10,660 nt of DNA from Bdellovibrio sp. (lineage in GTDB: Bacteria > Bdellovibrionota > Bdellovibrionia > Bdellovibrionales > Bdellovibrionaceae): assembly GCA_019104905.1 (NCBI GenBank), contig JAHRXB010000182.1:1-10660 (forward strand), given 5' to 3'. Of this stretch, positions 6,801 through 10,660 are shown in pieces. The notes below the pieces were generated by a model. The model was not told where the DNA came from. It searched no databases and saw nothing but the letters and a program-made list of their open reading frames with translations. Positions within the stretch are counted from its first letter, which is position 1, and every line of letters begins with the position of its first letter. Position numbers and translations under genes: made by a program.

Positions 6801-9020
6801 CCCTGGAGTCGCAGCGGCACCTGCGGCCCCACACTGGCATCGCAAGCTTCATGTACTCTAGAGGTCACGGCTTCCGCTTACGCCTCAGTGGCACAGCACA
6901 ATAACATTTTGACGGTCACCGAAACTCAGGGAAGTGATACAGATCCATACACCGTGGCTCTTTCTGGCGCAACTTGGGACGATGCGCTTATTGCTATTAA
7001 AGACAATCGCGCCCAGACAACATATACAAGTTCTGATATTACCCTCACCGACATCACGGGTCTCCCCGACGATGCGAATAATATTGTTGATCTAAGTCCC
7101 GCAAGTCGTGCAGTCGTTATCACAATTAAAAACAATAGAAGTTTGGCTTTCCCTTTAACCAATCTCTCGGTCAATCTGACGAAGAGTTCCGGTCCGGCCG
7201 CAGATCCTCAAGAACATCTTCTGATCACCTCGGATACTTGCTCTTCATCCACTCTGAATTCAAATGAAGAGTGTTCAATAACGGTCACCTATACTCCTAA
7301 GGCGGTTCGTGAGACTGTTTCGAAGTTTCTTCTGACTGTCACTGGCACTGATGACACGTTCACTCGAACCATCAAAGCCTTAGAAGTTCGAGGAAGTTCG
7401 TTCAAAGGCGTCGATCTTGCAGAAGATTTCGCCCCCACGACCCACGACTTCGGATTGCTTTCGGCCACGGCGAATGCCGCGACTGGCTCTATCATCTTGA
7501 GCAATAACGGCGACGTGAGTGCGACAAACCTCTCTTTTGATTTCTCTGGTTCCTTCACACGTTTTGCAACTAAAGATAATACTTGTGCAAGCTCTCTTTC
7601 TGGCGGCGGAACATGCACCTTTAAGTTGTCATTTGATCCAGCAGGCACTGCTGTAGCACTCAAAAGTACATTCAATATTACCTCGACTCAGGATTCTTTA
7701 ATGGGAATCGCCGAGTTAACGGGTGCTTCCTATAATGACAACCAAGGTGATTCGGACCCCGCCACCGGCACCAGTTATATCGAACATGAGATCACCTCAG
7801 ACAGCACTCACTTCTTCATCACCAGCAAAAAGACAAATGGCACTACCTATCGAAATCTTCATTTGCAGGTTTGCGACAAGGACCCGACAACGGGTAACAT
7901 CAATATGACTTCTTGTGGCGCCAATGAACTGACCGTTGCCGGAGAACCTTATTGGGCCGGAGCCTTCGCTGGATATAAGCTGAATCCACAATCAACTGAC
8001 AATAAAATTCTTGTCGGCTCATCCAATCAACAAAACGACAAGGATGCTAACAAGGGTATTTCATCAGTCCTTATTTGTGACAAAAGCGGCATTACGCCTT
8101 CAAACACGATCAATTTTGCGACCTCTTGTTCTGTTATAAATCTACATAGCATTTCCAAAGATCAAGCCAGCGGAAATCCCATTTCCTCGATTAGCAACAA
8201 AGGGGCTTTCACCTCCATGCATGTTCAGGGGACTAAAGCCATCTTTTCCGCCCAGAGTTCAGATGGATTCTCATTGACAGCGTGTGATTATAACGACACG
8301 GCAGTTCCCAGCTCCGCACTTTCAAACTGCAATACTCATTTCCAGACCGGATTAGGAGCTAACAAGGCAGAGTATTCTGATGTGGCATTTGACGGAACTC
8401 ACATCATCATGGCGGCCCACAATCTGAATGCGGGACTCTACGCCATTGCTTGCACCCTCGACGCCAGCAATCAACTGAGCTGTGGAGCTTACAACTTAGT
8501 CGATAACAATGTCATTACGGATGGAAGCAATACGATGTTACCTGGCGCCCAACCCTATGTCACAATAGACTCTGCCGGGATTCTTATCGCCAGCCAACAA
8601 GGAAGCGAAATGTCCCAGGGACTTCGTTTGGCTAAATGCTCTTTAGCGGGTCTTGCTCTCACCTGTACCAACAAAACCGTGGCTCAGGCCACTGGCATGG
8701 ATGGCTTCGGCCTTAATCCCAGCCTCAAGGTCATTCAAAGAGGCGCTTCGCGAATCGCGTGGATCCAATCCGTCATCTTCGATGACTATGCATCCCCCTC
8801 CTCAGCCCTTAAGAAGATCGCCATCTACAATTGTGATATCACGAATTTTGGAAACAACTGTTCTGGTGTCTACTACCAACAAAGTGTCGCTAGCAGCTCT
8901 CCGATTTACGCTCGAGAAATGGATATGGATCTCACAAAAAAAATCATAACAATTCCATTTACGACCGGTGATAACTTTAAAACCGGCGTCTTAACTCTTG
9001 GTCTGAAGCCCGAACTATAA
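3855..9020 (+). CDS. Giant lipoprotein: ~11 Ig-like choice-of-anchor-D/ASH repeats plus Cys-pair propeller-like C-terminus
   Basis: From TTG 3855 the product has 1721 residues. MKRLNLF, a hydrophobic core and the lipobox LISC (Cys20) mark a lipoprotein. Thr at +2 predicts outer-membrane sorting by the E. coli rule. About eleven tandem Ig-like repeats of roughly 100-140 residues follow (bases 4060-7735). Typical forms are NLNFGDVLVGD, TVTLTNTSS and a TCGASL...SCSVNIEFAP end. Ten of the eleven carry the paired Cys before the last strands; the one near bases 4726-5050 does not. This matches choice-of-anchor D / ASH (ASPM-SPD-2-Hydin) modules. The last 400 or so residues have another repeat with six Cys pairs. 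No catalytic motif is visible. A long surface stalk with a C-terminal head, perhaps for adhesion or binding, is an inference. The 3' end overlaps the convergent lipoprotein gene by six bases. Confidence 0.88.
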   Translation: MKRLNLFALTALIFTSLISCTPQGKDFATEACVRDNLNCSAPATTIDLVGGDEDRGSVNVDGSGNDVGAVSVKSVRYGEDAVIEFIITNPKLNPLKDFTLEMTPQDAAFEVIDGKSQPSCTDNILTYQEKCSVAIKYKPGKVPPGLVNLDFKFKTITGGDFKFRSAFDPAVLIADFYITPSSLLLPSTMVYSGAAGEASTSDIVIENTSSTTGDDLTIASLKFRGASSCSLLAPSSDACSVGTVLTAKSANTCNIKVGFKPTMRGAQQCLLEIYGTSGTYRTYTFQGMAPGLTASTNQIDFGIVRTSDSQKSKTFTLTVEKDLSSTSANSCSLSLHPADAAFAVSSSPALPGTLAADSQVTVTVTYTPQATARAHRPSVTIDCNSRGGLLQLPLSAATTETYLTSNTNNLNFGDVLVGDKSSQTVTLTNTSSSETLTDLTNSLSQQLGEGFTVTGGTCGASLPPQQSCSVNIEFAPTSAGPSQNNLTSSGSQDSLSPSIAVSGNGAGLSSSQSSVDFGSLKPKSDRPGAPIVITNLASSKAQGCSISAASLKDTGFSIDESSTCLETTELLSEASCEIKPRFTAGTKTGLHEGTLQMSCTKGGSVSIPLKALVTANMKLTIVPPSEFDWQDRLVGVNENIEFTFMNQDSEDLSGLSLSKAGVTSPWAETANTCNSTLAHGSTCKYSMSYAPSAVPGSEQTGPTQGSITAQGSDTAPVIAKFAATAKKISANLPKVDFGKVLTGKTVTANSRFYFINPSSVDVASACTLSSLSTFVVENTDCGSSLEKLGQCSVLVKLPTQASAQTLSESLHYTCVVGGRATVNISAEVTVPLVEMSGDTNFGEWDLDNGALTKTVTITNNSPGSIDLSAPQISGSNAFSISNTTCGSTLSTGATCNISVNFDPSTLGPLTGRVSIIANDDPQAGSYSKSLSGVGTTMALAFSADTLSFDPIRLGSPTTSSKQITITNNGNRTANLSYSSLSSPWSRSGTCGPTLASQASCTLEVTASAYASVAQHNNILTVTETQGSDTDPYTVALSGATWDDALIAIKDNRAQTTYTSSDITLTDITGLPDDANNIVDLSPASRAVVITIKNNRSLAFPLTNLSVNLTKSSGPAADPQEHLLITSDTCSSSTLNSNEECSITVTYTPKAVRETVSKFLLTVTGTDDTFTRTIKALEVRGSSFKGVDLAEDFAPTTHDFGLLSATANAATGSIILSNNGDVSATNLSFDFSGSFTRFATKDNTCASSLSGGGTCTFKLSFDPAGTAVALKSTFNITSTQDSLMGIAELTGASYNDNQGDSDPATGTSYIEHEITSDSTHFFITSKKTNGTTYRNLHLQVCDKDPTTGNINMTSCGANELTVAGEPYWAGAFAGYKLNPQSTDNKILVGSSNQQNDKDANKGISSVLICDKSGITPSNTINFATSCSVINLHSISKDQASGNPISSISNKGAFTSMHVQGTKAIFSAQSSDGFSLTACDYNDTAVPSSALSNCNTHFQTGLGANKAEYSDVAFDGTHIIMAAHNLNAGLYAIACTLDASNQLSCGAYNLVDNNVITDGSNTMLPGAQPYVTIDSAGILIASQQGSEMSQGLRLAKCSLAGLALTCTNKTVAQATGMDGFGLNPSLKVIQRGASRIAWIQSVIFDDYASPSSALKKIAIYNCDITNFGNNCSGVYYQQSVASSSPIYAREMDMDLTKKIITIPFTTGDNFKTGVLTLGLKPEL
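4060..7735 (+). repeat. Tandem Ig-like (choice-of-anchor D / ASH) repeat region in the large lipoprotein
   Basis: Approximate repeat boundaries in bases are 4060-4345, 4380-4725, 4726-5050, 5051-5368, 5369-5695, 5696-6030, 6031-6340, 6341-6657, 6658-6978, 6979-7405 and 7406-7735. Shared marks are [LV]DFG near the start, an [IV]TNxS strand, and a C-x(7-15)-C pair before a [VI]xFxP end. The copies have diverged at the DNA level, so I see no long nucleotide repeats and no sign of recent expansion. The first two repeats are the least typical. The boundaries are my reading of the protein, not a computed alignment. Confidence 0.7.
7740..9017 (+). other. C-terminal six-fold Cys-pair domain, probable six-bladed beta-propeller
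   Basis: Six units each show a hydrophobic strand ending in Cys (QVC, LIC, TAC, IAC, AKC, YNC) and a second Cys 9-17 residues later (TSC, TSC, SNC, LSC, LTC, NNC). The pairs are 1340/1354, 1408/1425, 1477/1492, 1533/1543, 1595/1604 and 1660/1669. These are all the cysteines of the region. First cysteines are 56-69 residues apart, a normal blade length. Each unit is preceded by a strand like FDGTHIIMAA. Propeller fold and disulfides are inferred. Confidence 0.6.
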
Positions 9021-10040
9021 ACCCGAAATGGATCCCGAAGCGACGCCCGCACTTACGAAATTACTGTGTGAGGAAGAAAGTTTAACTCGAATATACAAAT
9101 AGCGCCCCATCAACGGAGACAAGGCTTGCAGTTGAGTAAGGGACAGATCTGTCGAAGAATAGGTCGGCGTAGACGCATCCTCACCCACTCCCACTGAATA
9201 TGAAACCACTCCCGCCTTATCTCCAGCAGGATTTTCACTAATCATAAATGTAGACAGATCCCAAATTCTCTCGCGTCCACCATCCACGATCCAATAACCC
9301 GTTCCTTCTGCGGCATATCCCGGGACCTGAAAAAAGAAATAAGGCCGGGTTGGCAGATCACTCCACGTTGAACCTGAGTTCATGGATCTCTGCATGGCAT
9401 TAAATCCACTGCAGTCGCTCGCATCGTTTCCGCGACTCCAAGCTACGTTATTGCTTCCATCCACAGATCCCGATCCATTGAACCCGCGTAAGACCAAGGA
9501 GTAAAGCGCCGAGGCCTCTAGTGAAGGGACCGAGGAAAATGAAAACGTTTGATTCGAAGGAGAGCCCGTCTGAACTCCCGACATAGGGAGCACTGAAGAC
9601 GTCGCTAACACATTCGACATTACAGGAGCTGCCCCCACCGCTTCAGTGATATCAACAACAACAGAGGCCGTTGGCGCCCCCGTCCCACTGAGGCGTAAAA
9701 CCACTGCCGATGGTTTAATTAAAAACGGAAAACTAAATCTTAACGCCAAATAGTTACTAAAAGAATTTATAGCGGTACCGGTTTCACCAGCCCCTGTCAT
9801 CTCTTGACCATCAACACCAAGTTCACATCCCAATTGTGCTGTCGTATTCTGCAAAAGCTGAAACTCCCCATTCGCAACTGTCGCCGTCGCTGAGGTTTCA
9901 ACCACCAAATCAGTCACACTCAGTGCGAAGGACTGAGGACCTGCGGGTGTCTCGGAAGCTTGTCTCTTCAACGAATAATCGCAACCAGATCCGATCGTCA
10001 CGAATAACAATCCTGCTACAATCACTTTAGAAGAGTTCAT
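9015..10040 (-). CDS. Envelope lipoprotein with two beta-rich domains (choice-of-anchor R-like)
   Basis: This 341-residue protein has a lipoprotein signal ending IGSGC (Cys20) with Asp at +2. In E. coli, Asp at +2 keeps lipoproteins in the inner membrane, but that rule may not hold here. Residues 38-242 resemble a choice-of-anchor R-type beta-sandwich: a QLLQNTTAQLGCEL start, the AVVLRLSGTG and ASVVVDI strands, ALYSLVLRG, then a WSRGND...STWSDLP...FFFQVPGY end. Residues 245-341 look like a second beta domain (YWIVDGGRERIWDLS, GRYLYIRVKLSS). No enzyme motif is seen. Cys72 and Cys210 could form a disulfide. It overlaps the upstream beta-barrel gene by 14 bases and has a good ribosome binding site, so the two are probably one operon. 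The domain name is from memory of its pattern. The lipoprotein call is firm. Confidence 0.8.
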   Translation of the reverse strand: MNSSKVIVAGLLFVTIGSGCDYSLKRQASETPAGPQSFALSVTDLVVETSATATVANGEFQLLQNTTAQLGCELGVDGQEMTGAGETGTAINSFSNYLALRFSFPFLIKPSAVVLRLSGTGAPTASVVVDITEAVGAAPVMSNVLATSSVLPMSGVQTGSPSNQTFSFSSVPSLEASALYSLVLRGFNGSGSVDGSNNVAWSRGNDASDCSGFNAMQRSMNSGSTWSDLPTRPYFFFQVPGYAAEGTGYWIVDGGRERIWDLSTFMISENPAGDKAGVVSYSVGVGEDASTPTYSSTDLSLTQLQALSPLMGRYLYIRVKLSSSHSNFVSAGVASGSISGL

Positions 10041-10656
10041 ACGCCACCCCTATCATCAGATCAAAGCCCGTCCCGGCCGTCACCTTCGAGTTGTCGACAG
10101 GCTTTTGTTCAAATTTCAGATCTTTTTCAGGTCTCATCCACAAGCGCCCATAAAAGGGAAATGACAACTTTCGATACTTCGTTGTCGTCCATTTCTTTCC
10201 CAGCTTCACCCCAATGACGGTGCTCGCGGTGTCTTGGTAACCCACCTCTGGAGTCCCACTCCAGCGCAGCGATTCCATTCCAACTAAAAACTCAAAAATA
10301 TATTGTTTCGAATTTGACCCCAGACCAATGTAGGGAGTTGAGAAATCCAGCGTATAATCGCCCGTCGTTGTATCAGTCCAGCGAACATCTTTCAGTTTGA
10401 TCTGAGGAGTGTAGAAGTAGCCTAGAACGTAAACAAGATCCCCTCGGCCATACTTCAAGGACAGATCCACACCACCGTGCTGAAGAGCCGAAAAGTCGGC
10501 TCCTTGAATGCCATCAAAACTACGATAGGTATAGCCTCCGTCCAACTCTACAGAAAAAGTACCACTTTTACTTTGAGCAAAAGACGTATGACTTGCCCCC
10601 AAGAGCAAAGCTAAAATCCAGGTCTTGATAAAATATCTACGCATTTTGTCTGCCAT
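10027..10656 (-). CDS. Secreted outer-membrane beta-barrel-like protein
   Basis: From ATG 10656 the protein has 209 residues. A signal peptide (MRRYFIKTWILALLLG core) ends near SFA at residue 27. The mature part alternates polar and hydrophobic residues in short strands rich in Tyr, Gly and Phe (VELDGGYTYRSF, VDLSLKYG, LVYVLGYFY, YIFEFLVGM, YGRLWM). It closes with DLMIGVAYELF, and a C-terminal Phe is typical of the signal read by the BAM complex. About 180 mature residues fit an eight- to ten-strand barrel. I recognise no specific family. The Met at 10644 is an equally good start, and the frame stays open to the window edge, so the 5' end is uncertain. The end overlaps the lipoprotein gene by 14 bases. 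Confidence 0.75.
   Translation of the reverse strand: MADKMRRYFIKTWILALLLGASHTSFAQSKSGTFSVELDGGYTYRSFDGIQGADFSALQHGGVDLSLKYGRGDLVYVLGYFYTPQIKLKDVRWTDTTTGDYTLDFSTPYIGLGSNSKQYIFEFLVGMESLRWSGTPEVGYQDTASTVIGVKLGKKWTTTKYRKLSFPFYGRLWMRPEKDLKFEQKPVDNSKVTAGTGFDLMIGVAYELF
10047..10051 (-). promoter_or_regulatory. AGGGG Shine-Dalgarno of the smaller lipoprotein, inside the barrel gene
   Basis: On the minus strand AGGGG lies six bases before the ATG at 10040 and inside the 3' end of the barrel gene. This supports the start and suggests coupled translation. Confidence 0.65.
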
Positions 10657-10660
10657 TAAT

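Noticed and set aside
7289..7675. 128-codon minus-strand open frame.
   Set aside because: It is a shadow of the Ig-like repeat region, and its product is the low-complexity reverse of Ser/Thr-rich codons.
8936..8943. Run of eight A residues near the end of the large lipoprotein gene, a possible slippage site.
   Set aside because: The reading frame continues normally to a stop matched by the neighbouring gene, and there is no sign of a frameshift.

Overview
This 10.66 kb stretch is densely coding bacterial DNA with nine genes, the first cut by the left edge. There are no RNA genes, insertion sequences, integrases or CRISPR arrays. The genes suggest a Gram-negative bacterium: two lipoproteins with clear lipoboxes, a secreted beta-barrel-like protein ending in Phe, and a very large lipoprotein of tandem Ig-like repeats. 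A predatory or Bdellovibrionota-type genome would fit this mix and the moderate base composition. That is inference only, since no taxonomic marker gene is present.

Layout from the left. (1) An ECF-type sigma factor C-terminus (1-234) is tightly coupled to a four-helix inner-membrane protein (245-775), in the position usual for an anti-sigma regulator. (2) A secreted, permuted NlpC/P60-type (YiiX/C92-like) hydrolase (824-1339) has no recognisable ribosome binding site. (3) On the minus strand, cysteine synthase (2091-3080) and a YafD-like EEP-family phosphodiesterase (1336-2085) form a probable operon. (4) Divergent from cysK is a small PPC/DUF296-domain protein whose best start is a GTG at 3239, not the ATG at 3086. 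(5) A 1721-residue lipoprotein (3855-9020) reads rightwards, with about eleven Ig-like choice-of-anchor-D/ASH repeats followed by a C-terminal region with six evenly spaced cysteine pairs. (6) Two minus-strand envelope genes converge on it: an outer-membrane beta-barrel-like protein (10027-10656) overlapping a second lipoprotein (9015-10040).

The two most notable places are the cysK/PPC divergent control region and the giant lipoprotein. The control region (about 3028-3260) holds a 13-bp bulged hairpin, a T-tract with a competing stem, a short direct repeat that supplies the ribosome binding site of the PPC gene, and candidate promoters placed so that the two leaders would overlap head to head. 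The C-terminal part of the giant lipoprotein looks like a six-bladed propeller with one candidate disulfide per blade. Both convergent gene pairs also overlap at their stop codons (TTAA at 1336-1339 and CTATAA at 9015-9020), leaving no room for a conventional terminator between them.

The last three genes all encode exported envelope proteins and may act together at the cell surface, but nothing in the sequence proves a shared function.
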